Source: NVTR01 sp036480115
Lineage (GTDB): Bacteria; Pseudomonadota; Alphaproteobacteria; Rhodobacterales; Rhodobacteraceae
DNA length: 64,000 nucleotides
Direction: 5' to 3'
Assembly (NCBI GenBank): GCA_965224795.1
Contig: CBDDAE010000001.1
Location: forward strand, 806,001-870,000
The notes under the pieces are model-generated. The model worked only from the letters and a program-made list of their open reading frames with translations, had not been told where the DNA came from and ran no database searches. This document shows, one piece after another, positions 53,158 to 61,347 of this stretch. Numbering within the stretch: position 1 is the first letter of the stretch; every line of letters starts with the position of its first letter. The translations under genes and the position numbers were made by a program.

Positions 53158-53621
53158 TGAAAATCAACCTGTCCATCATTACACTGATCTCTGTGACGGC
53201 GGTCTTTCCGCTGGCATTGGTAGCCCAATCAAATGGCAACCCATGGAACCCCTATGCAACTGCCCCTGTGCAGCGCGCACCAGCACCTTTGTATTTTCAA
53301 GACTCACCGCAGCCACGTCCACCAGCCCAGCCCCAACAACCCAGCCGTTACGCCCCCCCCGGATTGGACCAACAGCTTTCGACAGGTCCACAGTATTTTC
53401 CACAATTCCAGAATTTTGCTCCGCAGCCCTATGGCTACTTCCCCCAAGGCTACGGTGGCGGCCCACAAAACTACCCGGCGCCCAATCCCAATTCCGGCGG
53501 CTTCAACCCCTTCAGCTCTTTCGGTTTCCCCGGCGGTTTCGGCGGCATGCCATCCTTCCCCGGCGGCCAGTCTAACGGCGGCTTTCCAGGATTTAATTTT
53601 TCACCCTTCGGGTTTTTCTAA
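53154..53621 (+). CDS. Secreted Pro/Gly/Phe-rich low-complexity protein
   Basis: This 155-aa protein has a signal peptide (KINLSIITLISVTAVFPLALVAQ). The mature part is dominated by Pro, Gln, Gly, Phe and Tyr (PRPPAQPQQPSRYAPP, GGFNPFSSFGFPGGFGG). No domain is recognised. The GGFNPF element also occurs in the next gene product. It overlaps the RND gene by 4 bp (translational coupling), so it belongs to the efflux operon; an envelope or extracellular structural role is inference. Confidence 0.75.
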   Translation: MMKINLSIITLISVTAVFPLALVAQSNGNPWNPYATAPVQRAPAPLYFQDSPQPRPPAQPQQPSRYAPPGLDQQLSTGPQYFPQFQNFAPQPYGYFPQGYGGGPQNYPAPNPNSGGFNPFSSFGFPGGFGGMPSFPGGQSNGGFPGFNFSPFGFF

Positions 53622-53735
53622 CCTGATCCAACCCATTCCTGCGCGTCCAAATTGGGACACGCAACAAACGGAGACCGGCAAACGTCCCGATGCCAGGTTC
53701 CCAACGATTTCGGGACATTTTAAAGGAGACTACCA

Positions 53736-54548
53736 ATGCGTATATCTATTAAATCAGTAGCTCTGGCCGCCGGCTTGAGCAGTGTAATGGCGCTTTCTGC
53801 AAGCGCTCAGGGCTGGGGTCCGGCACCTGCACCTGGATATTATGGTCCGCAGGGTGGCTACGCCCCTCAGGGCGGATTTGCCCCACAAGGTTACGGCGCA
53901 CCTGCACAGGGCTATTACAACCCATACAACAACGGCTGGGGCAATAATGGCTGGAACCCTTTCAACGGCAACAGCGGCTTTAACCCGTTTGGCGGAAACA
54001 ACGGTTGGGGCAATAATGGCTACAACAACGGTTGGGGTAACAACGGTTACAACAACGGTGGCTTCAATCCATTTGGCGGCGGTAACAACGGTGGCTTCAA
54101 TCCGTTCGGCGGCAATAACAACGGCAACAACGGCAACAACGGTGGCTTCAATCCATTCGGTGGCAACAATGGCGCTAGCAACGGTTTCAACCCGTTTGGC
54201 GGCAACAACGGTTGGAACAACAACTGGGGTCCGTTTAATGGCAACAATAACAGCAATGGCAACGGCAACGGGACTGGTTCATTCAACTTTGGCTTCTCCG
54301 GTAATGCCGATGGTCAAAGCCAGAATTCCGCACAGGGCCAGGGTCAAGGCCAAGGTCAGGGCTATGGTCAGGGCCAGGGCTTTAATGGCTGGAATCCCGC
54401 TTGGGGTCAGCCCCAGGGTAACTGGGGTCCACAGGGCCCATATGGTGCACCTCAGCAACCACCTGCCTCAGCCCAGGCCCAGGCGCCGGCTACGGCCCAA
54501 GCACCGGCTACCGCACCAGCGGCACCTGCCGAGCCCGCCAGCAACTAA
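53736..54548 (+). CDS. Secreted Gly/Asn-rich repeat protein (FNPFGG repeats)
   Basis: This 270-aa protein has a clear signal peptide (residues 1-24, ending ASAQ). The mature sequence is nearly all Gly, Asn, Phe, Pro and Trp. Five copies of FNPFGG occur between residues ~80 and 165, separated by NNG-type spacers, along with GWGNNG units. A QGQGQG run (~198-212) and an Ala/Pro-rich tail follow. There is no cysteine and no known domain. Such composition suits disordered, adhesive or matrix-forming material. Strong ribosome site AAAGGAGAC. Confidence 0.8.
   Translation: MRISIKSVALAAGLSSVMALSASAQGWGPAPAPGYYGPQGGYAPQGGFAPQGYGAPAQGYYNPYNNGWGNNGWNPFNGNSGFNPFGGNNGWGNNGYNNGWGNNGYNNGGFNPFGGGNNGGFNPFGGNNNGNNGNNGGFNPFGGNNGASNGFNPFGGNNGWNNNWGPFNGNNNSNGNGNGTGSFNFGFSGNADGQSQNSAQGQGQGQGQGYGQGQGFNGWNPAWGQPQGNWGPQGPYGAPQQPPASAQAQAPATAQAPATAPAAPAEPASN
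53975..54230 (+). repeat. Tandem imperfect coding repeats encoding FNPFGG(N)n units
   Basis: Imperfect repeats built on a core TT(C/T)AA(C/T)CC(A/G)TT(C/T)GG(C/T)GG with AAC/GGT-rich spacers make up this stretch of the gene. Units are close copies with mostly silent differences, as expected from repeat expansion by slippage or unequal recombination. Confidence 0.75.
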
Positions 54549-54570
54549 GCTGACACTTTCGTAAGCAAAT

Positions 54571-54600
54571 CATCCGCCCCGCACTTAAGTGGGGCGGATG
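54571..54600. repeat. Perfect inverted repeat downstream of the Gly/Asn-rich gene
   Basis: The arms CATCCGCCCC and GGGGCGGATG enclose GCACTTAAGT. The stem is strong but there is no T-run after it, so a rho-independent terminator is uncertain; it may be an mRNA-stabilising or attenuating hairpin before the next gene. Confidence 0.55.
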
Positions 54601-54636
54601 ATGTCACATCAAGAATCGACAACGGGGATAATCGCG

Positions 54637-55104
54637 ATGATACTGCCATTTGTACGACTTTTGGCGATCTATGCCTTCGTGATCCTTGCCGTCACCGCAT
54701 TTTTCCAGCGCGACGCTTTGGTGACATTTTTTACACCGCTTCCTATGCAAGCATCCGTACAAACTGAGACCCCGGCACAACCCGCCGCAGATGCAACCTT
54801 TATTCCAATGCAAACAACACTGTCCCAAGCCCGTGACGCCTATTGGAGCGGTGATCTTGAATTGGCCGAACAGCTTTACCGCACCTTGGCCATGCAAACC
54901 CCAACAGATGCCGACGCTGCAGGCGAACTGGGAAATATTCTGTATGCCCAAGAAAAATTCGGTGAAGCCGCAAAGTTTTACCTTTTGGCGGGCCAGCAGC
55001 TTATTGCAGACAACCAATCCGAGCGCGCCGCCCCCTTAATTGGCGTGCTTCAATCCTTGGCACCCGACAAGGCCGACCAATTACGCGCACTCTTTACCCA
55101 ATAA
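54637..55104 (+). CDS. Membrane-anchored TPR-like protein
   Basis: This 155-aa protein has one N-terminal membrane helix (LLAIYAFVILAVTAFF) and then a short tetratricopeptide-like helical region: ARDAYWSGDLELAEQLYRTLAMQTP, AAGELGNILYAQEKFGEAAKFYLLAGQ. The TPR part would be periplasmic or cytoplasmic depending on topology. It lies directly upstream of the dynamin-like GTPase (28 bp), so the two may act together as a membrane complex; this is inference. Confidence 0.8.
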   Translation: MILPFVRLLAIYAFVILAVTAFFQRDALVTFFTPLPMQASVQTETPAQPAADATFIPMQTTLSQARDAYWSGDLELAEQLYRTLAMQTPTDADAAGELGNILYAQEKFGEAAKFYLLAGQQLIADNQSERAAPLIGVLQSLAPDKADQLRALFTQ

Positions 55105-55132
55105 CCGGCACTTATAAAAACGAGACACACCT

Positions 55133-56587
55133 ATGGGTACTTACCTGAAAAATCGCCTTGCCAGACTGGAAAGTCACCTGAAGGCTGAAAACCCAGCCTT
55201 GCTTGATGTCCTGCCCACCTATTACCGGTTTGACAAATTACTGACCAAAACCGGGTTGCTCGACAAAGACACGTCGCTGGCTTCCCAGATTTCCTGGTGG
55301 CCGCTAATCGCAGTTCTGGGCACATTTTCATCGGGCAAATCCACGTTTATCAACAGCTATGTGGGCGACGACCTGCAAAGCACCGGCAATCAGGCAGTTG
55401 ATGATAAATTCACCGTCATCTGCCACAGCGCAACCGGCGCGACTGGCACCCAAACCCTGCCCGGCACCGCCCTTGACGCCGACCCGCGCTTTCCGTTTTT
55501 TCGCATCAGCCATGAGATCGAGAAAGTCGCGCAGGGCCAGGGCAAACATATCGAAAGCTACCTGCAACTGCGTACCACCAACCAAGCCAGTGTTAAAAAC
55601 AAAATTATCATCGATTCACCGGGATTTGACGCTGATGATCAGCGCCGCTCAACCCTGAGGATCACCGACCATATCATCGACCTGTCTGATCTTGTGCTGG
55701 TGTTTTTTGATGCTCGTCACCCGGAACCGGGTGCAATGCAGGATACGCTGGAACATCTGGTCGCGCGCACGGTAAATCGTACCGATGCATCAAAATTCAT
55801 CTATATTCTCAATCAGATAGACACCGCCGCCAAGGACGACAACACCGAAGAAATCGTCGCCGCGTGGCAGCGCGCCATTGCACAGGCCGGGCTGTCGGCA
55901 GGCAAGTTTTTCACAATCTATGATGAAACGGCAGCCGTTCCAATTGAAGATATTTCCCTGCGCGAACGCTTTCGCACAAAACGTGACCATGATCTTGACC
56001 AGATCATCCAGCGTATGGACGGCGTGGAATTGCAGCGCAACTATCGCATCGTTAGCATGCTGGAAACCGTGGCAAGCGAGCTGGAAAACGATATCCTGCC
56101 AAATCTACGCGATGCCCGTGCCCGCTGGCGTCGTCTGGTTCTGCTGGGTGATGCTTTGGTAGGGGCTGCAATACTTGCTGTGGGTGTCGCGTTGTGCCAG
56201 TATTTCGGCTGGTCGCTACCATCAACTATGCAAACAACAAATTGGATCAAAGCCAACCCGATCGATGCCGCAGTTGCTGCACTGGCCGGTGTAGTCCTGA
56301 TCCTCGCACTGCACTATTGGATACGCGGTCTTGCTGCCAAACGCATCGCCGCCGGGCTCAGCAATTCTTATGGTCAACTAGACCTGAAACTGCGTCAGGC
56401 ATTTTTGAAAAATACCGGCCTGTTCCAGTCAATTTTCCGCGTAGAACCAACAGGTTGGGGCAAGCGCGCGGCTAAAAACTTGCGCCAAATACGCGAAACC
56501 GTCGCCGGCCATATCCAAAACCTGAATGACAGATATGCTGATCCATCCGGCAAAACCCCGAATCAATCACCAGTTAACGCCCCCTAA
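55133..56587 (+). CDS. Dynamin-like GTPase with membrane segments
   Basis: This 484-aa protein has a dynamin-type GTPase domain: P-loop GTFSSGKSTFIN (K69), switch threonine in the following region, G3 DSPGFD and G4 NQID. A helical part follows, with two hydrophobic helices around residues 335-355 and 372-392 that would anchor it to the inner membrane, then a further helical tail. Bacterial dynamin-like proteins remodel or protect membranes. The 3' end overlaps the convergent hexosaminidase gene by 4 bp. Confidence 0.88.
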   Translation: MGTYLKNRLARLESHLKAENPALLDVLPTYYRFDKLLTKTGLLDKDTSLASQISWWPLIAVLGTFSSGKSTFINSYVGDDLQSTGNQAVDDKFTVICHSATGATGTQTLPGTALDADPRFPFFRISHEIEKVAQGQGKHIESYLQLRTTNQASVKNKIIIDSPGFDADDQRRSTLRITDHIIDLSDLVLVFFDARHPEPGAMQDTLEHLVARTVNRTDASKFIYILNQIDTAAKDDNTEEIVAAWQRAIAQAGLSAGKFFTIYDETAAVPIEDISLRERFRTKRDHDLDQIIQRMDGVELQRNYRIVSMLETVASELENDILPNLRDARARWRRLVLLGDALVGAAILAVGVALCQYFGWSLPSTMQTTNWIKANPIDAAVAALAGVVLILALHYWIRGLAAKRIAAGLSNSYGQLDLKLRQAFLKNTGLFQSIFRVEPTGWGKRAAKNLRQIRETVAGHIQNLNDRYADPSGKTPNQSPVNAP

Positions 56588-58422
56588 CCCCGGTCCAAAG
56601 CCCGCAACATTGGCTGATACCCGGCCACTGACGCCCGGATCGACGCCGCGCTTGCCCGGTCATCGACTGCACGCCATGCACTTTCACTTAGCCCTAATAT
56701 CCGCGGGATCATCATCGGCCACATATCGGCGTCCTTAATGGAAAATTCGCTCCAAAACTGGCCCTGCACGCCGATGATATTACCCTCAAGCTCTGGCTCA
56801 TCCGCTGGAACAGGCAACCATTCAACCGTGTCTTCCAGTGAAACCGTCCCCGCCCAACGCGTTCCCCGCTCAGACCAGCCTTCCGAATGGGCCATATCAA
56901 AATAAACGTTCTGCGCCGGGCACATGACAACTTTGTACCCCTCTCGCGCCGCATCCAGTCCCGGGCCTTGCCCGGTCCATGAAAACAGGATCGCGCCATT
57001 GCCAATGCCACCGTTTTTGCCCTTCACAGCCTCTTCCCAGGCACAGGGTGTTGCCCCCTTGGCAACCACAATTTTGGCTGCCCGGTCCATAAACCACCCC
57101 TGCAAATCATCCAGCGTGTCCAGCCCATGTTCAACCATCAACGCCTTGGCAGCCGGTGAATGTTCCCATGCCGCAGGCGGGCGTTCATCACAGCCCAGAT
57201 GCAAATGCGCAAACGGGAAAATCGTGGCCACTTCGGCTGTCAGCTTTTCGATGAATTCCCAGGTAAACGGCATCGCCGGGTTCATGGTGTTGGCCAGATA
57301 GCCCTGAATGCTTTCTTCTGCCGTATTGTCGCCCGGATCGCGCATTTGCGGAAATATCCGGGTCAGCGCATAGGCATGGGCCGGAATTTCAATTTCCGGC
57401 AACACTTCAATCTGCAACTCAGCCGCGCGCACGATCAGCTCAGCGGTGAATTCCAGCGAATAACTGCCCCCAGACGGCCCGCTGCCACCACCAAATACGC
57501 CTGGCACCAACTCCCCTGCCCCGCGCATCCGGGTTTGCTGCCAGATTTCCGGGTAACTTGTCACCTCCAGACGAAACGCTTCATCATCGGAAAAGTGCCA
57601 ATGGAACCGGTTCAGCTTAAACAGCGCCATCATATCCAGAAATTGCATAATAGTCTCGGGTTCAAAGAAATGCCGCGCGCAATCCAGATGCTGACCGCGC
57701 CAGCCAAATCGTGGATGATCGGTGATCGTGCCGCAAGGTACATCACCGCCATGGTTCACACACAGGCTTAGCAAGCTTACACCGGCATAAAACGCCCCGG
57801 CATCGCTATTTGCCCGAATGACCACACCATCAGGCGCAATCGTCAGTTCATATCCTTCATTCGGCCCGTCAAATTCTGACGACACCGTCAGGGCCACACC
57901 TGCCCCAAGAAAATCCCCCAGATTGTTGCGCAAGGTCAGCGCATCAACGGCACCCAAAGCCCCGAAAAAGCCTGCATCCGTCGCCAGCTCAAACCCGCCA
58001 CGACAATCCAGCGTCCCTGTGGCAGCCACCCAATCACTGGGTGCCGGAACCAATTGCAACCCGTCAGAAACCGGCCCGTAATCCGGCTCTGCAATCACAA
58101 CTTCCTGACCGGAAAACTCAATCCGAACGCCAATAATCTTGCCATCAGGCAACTTTACATGGGGCCCTTCTGGTATCCAACTGTAGTTAAAAATTTCAAA
58201 CCGCTCATCCACAAACCCAACAGAAAACGCCCCGGTCTCCGGATCATCCAGCACAACTTCGGTATATCCGGCAACACCCAGAACCTTACTGCATCCTGCC
58301 ACCGCACGCACCGGTGCCACCATGCTGAAACACAGCACCCCTTTGGCCGGGAACCCGTCAATCGTACCCGCAAAAATACGCCCATCCTGAATGCTCAGGG
58401 CCCAAACCAGTTCATTGCTCAT
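56584..58422 (-). CDS. Beta-N-acetylhexosaminidase (GH20)
   Basis: This 612-aa GH20 enzyme removes terminal GlcNAc or GalNAc. It has an N-terminal beta domain and a (beta/alpha)8 catalytic domain starting GWRGQHLDCARHF, with FHWHFSDDEAFRLEV and the catalytic pair D412-E413 in HLGCDERPPAAWEH (substrate-assisted mechanism). No signal peptide is seen, so it likely acts in the cytoplasm on imported chito-oligosaccharides or other oligosaccharides. It lies 9 bp downstream of a GntR regulator and is divergent from the ABC sugar transporter genes. Confidence 0.93.
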   Translation of the reverse strand: MSNELVWALSIQDGRIFAGTIDGFPAKGVLCFSMVAPVRAVAGCSKVLGVAGYTEVVLDDPETGAFSVGFVDERFEIFNYSWIPEGPHVKLPDGKIIGVRIEFSGQEVVIAEPDYGPVSDGLQLVPAPSDWVAATGTLDCRGGFELATDAGFFGALGAVDALTLRNNLGDFLGAGVALTVSSEFDGPNEGYELTIAPDGVVIRANSDAGAFYAGVSLLSLCVNHGGDVPCGTITDHPRFGWRGQHLDCARHFFEPETIMQFLDMMALFKLNRFHWHFSDDEAFRLEVTSYPEIWQQTRMRGAGELVPGVFGGGSGPSGGSYSLEFTAELIVRAAELQIEVLPEIEIPAHAYALTRIFPQMRDPGDNTAEESIQGYLANTMNPAMPFTWEFIEKLTAEVATIFPFAHLHLGCDERPPAAWEHSPAAKALMVEHGLDTLDDLQGWFMDRAAKIVVAKGATPCAWEEAVKGKNGGIGNGAILFSWTGQGPGLDAAREGYKVVMCPAQNVYFDMAHSEGWSERGTRWAGTVSLEDTVEWLPVPADEPELEGNIIGVQGQFWSEFSIKDADMWPMMIPRILGLSESAWRAVDDRASAASIRASVAGYQPMLRALDRG

Positions 58423-58431
58423 GCTATCTTC

Positions 58432-59196
58432 CTAAACTTGCAATTCGGCGACAAAATCATAGGCGTCACCACGATAAGTACCTTTAGAATATTCAATCAC
58501 CCGCCCAGACGCCAAATACCCGGTTCGTGCGATCGTCAGCGCCGGGTCAGATATTTCGGCCCCCAAATGCTCGGCCTGATCTGGCGTCAAAATTGTCGCT
58601 GATATCCGTTGAATGGCGCGCACCGGACGCATGCCGCGTTTATCCAAAACAGTATACAGCGACGTCGTAACATCTTCGGGGTTCGGTAAAATGTCTGGCG
58701 GCAATGAACTGTGCTCTAGCGCCAATGGCACCCCGTCAGCGCGCCGCAGCCGTACAATGCGCGCTACTTTTTCACCGGACCGCATGCCCAATGTCACAAT
58801 TTCTTCCGGGGAAGGATCATAAAAACCGGCACTCAGAACATCCGAACTGGATGATTTACCGCGCCGCTGCATGTCTTCGGTAAACGATGTCAGCCGTGAG
58901 AGTGAATGTTCCAGTTTTTGCACCCTTGGTGCCACGAACGTCCCTGAGCCGTGCCGCTGCACCACCAGATTATCATTGACCAGAACCTCAATCGCTTTGC
59001 GGATCGTCACCCGTGACAGCTGGGTAATCTCGGCCATTTCGCGTTCCGACGGCAATGAAGAATCCGGCCCCAAAACCCCGTCGTTTATTGCCCGCGCCAG
59101 ATGCCGTCCCAGTTGCAAATAGCGTGGGCCGCCATTGGACTGACGCCAGGCATCCTGTCCAATCAGTTCCGCAACGCCACTATTTGCAATGTCCAT
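58432..59196 (-). CDS. GntR-family regulator (HutC/UTRA type, NagR-like)
   Basis: This 254-aa regulator has an N-terminal GntR winged helix (SLPSEREMAEITQLSRVTIR, then KAIEVLVNDNLVVQRHGSGTF) and a C-terminal UTRA ligand-binding domain (EKVARIVRLRRADGVPLALEHSSLPPDILP..). UTRA regulators commonly sense sugar phosphates such as GlcNAc-6-phosphate. It is placed between the hexosaminidase gene and the divergent sugar ABC transporter, so it probably controls both. Confidence 0.9.
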   Translation of the reverse strand: MDIANSGVAELIGQDAWRQSNGGPRYLQLGRHLARAINDGVLGPDSSLPSEREMAEITQLSRVTIRKAIEVLVNDNLVVQRHGSGTFVAPRVQKLEHSLSRLTSFTEDMQRRGKSSSSDVLSAGFYDPSPEEIVTLGMRSGEKVARIVRLRRADGVPLALEHSSLPPDILPNPEDVTTSLYTVLDKRGMRPVRAIQRISATILTPDQAEHLGAEISDPALTIARTGYLASGRVIEYSKGTYRGDAYDFVAELQV

Positions 59197-59469
59197 TACT
59201 GTCTCCCCTAGGTTCGGGTAAGTATAGACGGAAACAATACCAATTCAAGATACCTCTTGCAGTTTTTTGCTCGAATTTGGCTAATTGTGTATCTGTTGTC
59301 CTATATTTATTCGCAATATATGTATTTTTATGATTTATTTTCAGTAGTTTAATAATTGGCATGAAAGTGGTTTACAACAAACTCTTAACTGGTGCTAAGA
59401 TGGCCTAGCTTCGATTCGAAGTGGTATTAAATTTCGGTAGTGTTGTGGGCAAGCCACATCGGGGGGACG
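59197..59469. promoter_or_regulatory. Divergent regulatory region between the GntR gene and the sugar ABC operon
   Basis: These 273 bp are A/T-rich between 59240 and 59400 and must hold both divergent promoters. A perfect palindrome at 59409-59421 is listed separately. I could not fix promoter boxes with confidence. Confidence 0.5.
59409..59421. promoter_or_regulatory. Perfect palindrome CTTCGATTCGAAG, candidate operator
   Basis: The 6-bp arms CTTCGA/TCGAAG around a central T lie about 50 bp upstream of the first permease start. It could be a binding site for a regulator of the transporter operon (the adjacent GntR protein or another factor). There is only one copy in the region. Confidence 0.4.
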
Positions 59470-60435
59470 ATGGCGATCAAAGCAGATGTAAATTCCGCAG
59501 CGGACACCATGCTTTCAGCTGCGCATGCCGATTCTTTCCTGACCAAGCTCAGAAAATTCTCAAAATCAAAATCTGCTTTTGCCTGGCTTTTAATCGCCCC
59601 CGCCGCAATCTACCTGATGATCCTTGTGGCCTGGCCACTACTTGAAACAATCCGGCTTTCCTTTACTGATGCTGATCTGGGTGGTGAAACCTATGTCGGC
59701 TGGGAAAATTACGAAAAGCTGGCAAATTCCCGCAAATTCCACGCCACCATAGGCCGCACATTCTATTGGATGTTCATTTCAGTCACCTTCAAGCTGGTGA
59801 TGGGCCTGTTCGGCGCCATGTTGCTGAACGCAAAACTACCTGGCAAAGGCATCTTTCGGGTACTGGTCATGCCACCCTGGATTATTCCGGTGGCCATCGG
59901 CTGTATTGGCTGGCTTTGGCTCTATAACGGTCAGTTCGGCGTGTTGTCCGGTGTGTTACAAAAAATCGGCATCATCGACGGCCCGTTTGAATTTCTTGCC
60001 TATAAGGACAGTGCGTTTTATTCCGCCATCGTCACCGATGTCTGGGTCGGCACGCCGATGGTCACCATCTTTTTCCTGGCCGCCATGCAGGGCGTATCGC
60101 GCGACCTTTATGAAGCCGCCTATGTTGACGGCGCATCACGTATGTACCGGTTTCGCCGCATCACCCTGCCGCAAATCCTGCCGGTGATCATTTCCATGGC
60201 GCTGCTTTCCGCCATCTGGACGTTCAATTCATTTGAAATTGTATGGATCCTGACCGAGGGCGGGCCCCGCAGTGCAACCACGACCCTGATCATCGACACC
60301 TACAAAACCGCCATCGCCAACTTTAAATTCGGCAAAGGCGCGGCGCGCGCCGTGGTCATCGTTGTGCTGCTGTCTGCGTTTTCAATCATCTACATGCTGG
60401 TGCTGAAGAAGCTAGAGAAAAAGTACGGGGTATAG
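59470..60435 (+). CDS. ABC sugar transporter permease 1 (MalF/UgpA type)
   Basis: This 321-aa protein starts at the ATG at 59470 (GGGGGGACG before it). There are six membrane helices, and the cytoplasmic EAA loop reads EAAYVDGASRMYRFRRITLP, which docks with the ATPase. The N-terminal ~40 residues are cytoplasmic and charged. It forms a heterodimer with the next gene product. Confidence 0.93.
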   Translation: MAIKADVNSAADTMLSAAHADSFLTKLRKFSKSKSAFAWLLIAPAAIYLMILVAWPLLETIRLSFTDADLGGETYVGWENYEKLANSRKFHATIGRTFYWMFISVTFKLVMGLFGAMLLNAKLPGKGIFRVLVMPPWIIPVAIGCIGWLWLYNGQFGVLSGVLQKIGIIDGPFEFLAYKDSAFYSAIVTDVWVGTPMVTIFFLAAMQGVSRDLYEAAYVDGASRMYRFRRITLPQILPVIISMALLSAIWTFNSFEIVWILTEGGPRSATTTLIIDTYKTAIANFKFGKGAARAVVIVVLLSAFSIIYMLVLKKLEKKYGV

Positions 60436-60439
60436 TGAC

Positions 60440-61282
60440 ATGATGGACCGCTACACATTGCTGGAAAAGATCGGTCTCTATTTCTTGATCGCAATTTTCC
60501 TGACGTTTATCCTGCTGCCGTTCTTTGAAATGTTCATGACGTCACTGCGCCCGCTTAAGCACCTGCGCCACGCGCCCTATCAATTCTGGTCGGACGAAAT
60601 GTCATTTCAGGCCTATCGCGATATGTGGACCACGGTACCAAAACTGCCACGCTACATTTTCAATGGCGTGTTCATTGCCACCACGGTAACGATCCTGTGT
60701 ATGACCTTTGTAATCCCGGCCGCCTATGGGTACGCCCGATTTGATTTCAAAGGCAAAACCATCAGCCTGGGTCTGTTTCTGGCCGTGAATATGTTTGCCG
60801 GCGCGGTTCTGTTGATCCCGCTGTATCGACTGTTGCGCGCTATTGGCCTGCTAAATACTTACTTTGCCATGATCATTCCCGGTGCCGCATTTCTTGTACC
60901 CATGGGCATCTGGCTGCTGAAATCCTACCTTGAAAAAATCCCGCGCGAGCTGGAAGAAGCTGCTTATGTTGATGGGGCCAGCCGGGTCTACACCCTGCGT
61001 CGCGTTATGCTGCCACTGGCCAAACCGGGGCTGATCGTGGTCGGCGTTGCCATCTTTATCGGCGCCTACGCACAGCAATTTCTGTTCGCCATTACCTTTA
61101 ACCAAAACCGCGATTACATGCCGCTGCCCGCCGGTGTGTTCGAATTCATAGGCTACCAGGAAGTCATCTGGAATGAGATGATGGCCGCGAGCCTAATAGG
61201 GGTGTTGCCCGTGATGTTAATCTTCCTGTTCATGCAGAAATATCTGATTGCAGGATTAACAGCTGGGGCAATCAAAGAGTGA
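60440..61282 (+). CDS. ABC sugar transporter permease 2 (MalG/UgpE type)
   Basis: This 280-aa protein has six membrane helices and the EAA loop EEAAYVDGASRVYTLRRVMLPLAKPG. It starts 4 bp after the first permease; two ATG codons in a row are possible starts. It is the partner permease of carbohydrate uptake family 1 (CUT1). Confidence 0.93.
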   Translation: MMDRYTLLEKIGLYFLIAIFLTFILLPFFEMFMTSLRPLKHLRHAPYQFWSDEMSFQAYRDMWTTVPKLPRYIFNGVFIATTVTILCMTFVIPAAYGYARFDFKGKTISLGLFLAVNMFAGAVLLIPLYRLLRAIGLLNTYFAMIIPGAAFLVPMGIWLLKSYLEKIPRELEEAAYVDGASRVYTLRRVMLPLAKPGLIVVGVAIFIGAYAQQFLFAITFNQNRDYMPLPAGVFEFIGYQEVIWNEMMAASLIGVLPVMLIFLFMQKYLIAGLTAGAIKE

Positions 61283-61347
61283 CCGACCGGTCGCACAACA
61301 AGCGTGACCACACAGGTCGCAAACGACGTTCAAACGGAGGAAGTAGA

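Noticed and set aside
53975..54230. CRISPR-like array
   Set aside because: The repeats are in-frame protein-coding units with Gly/Asn codons, no unique spacers of constant length and no cas genes nearby.
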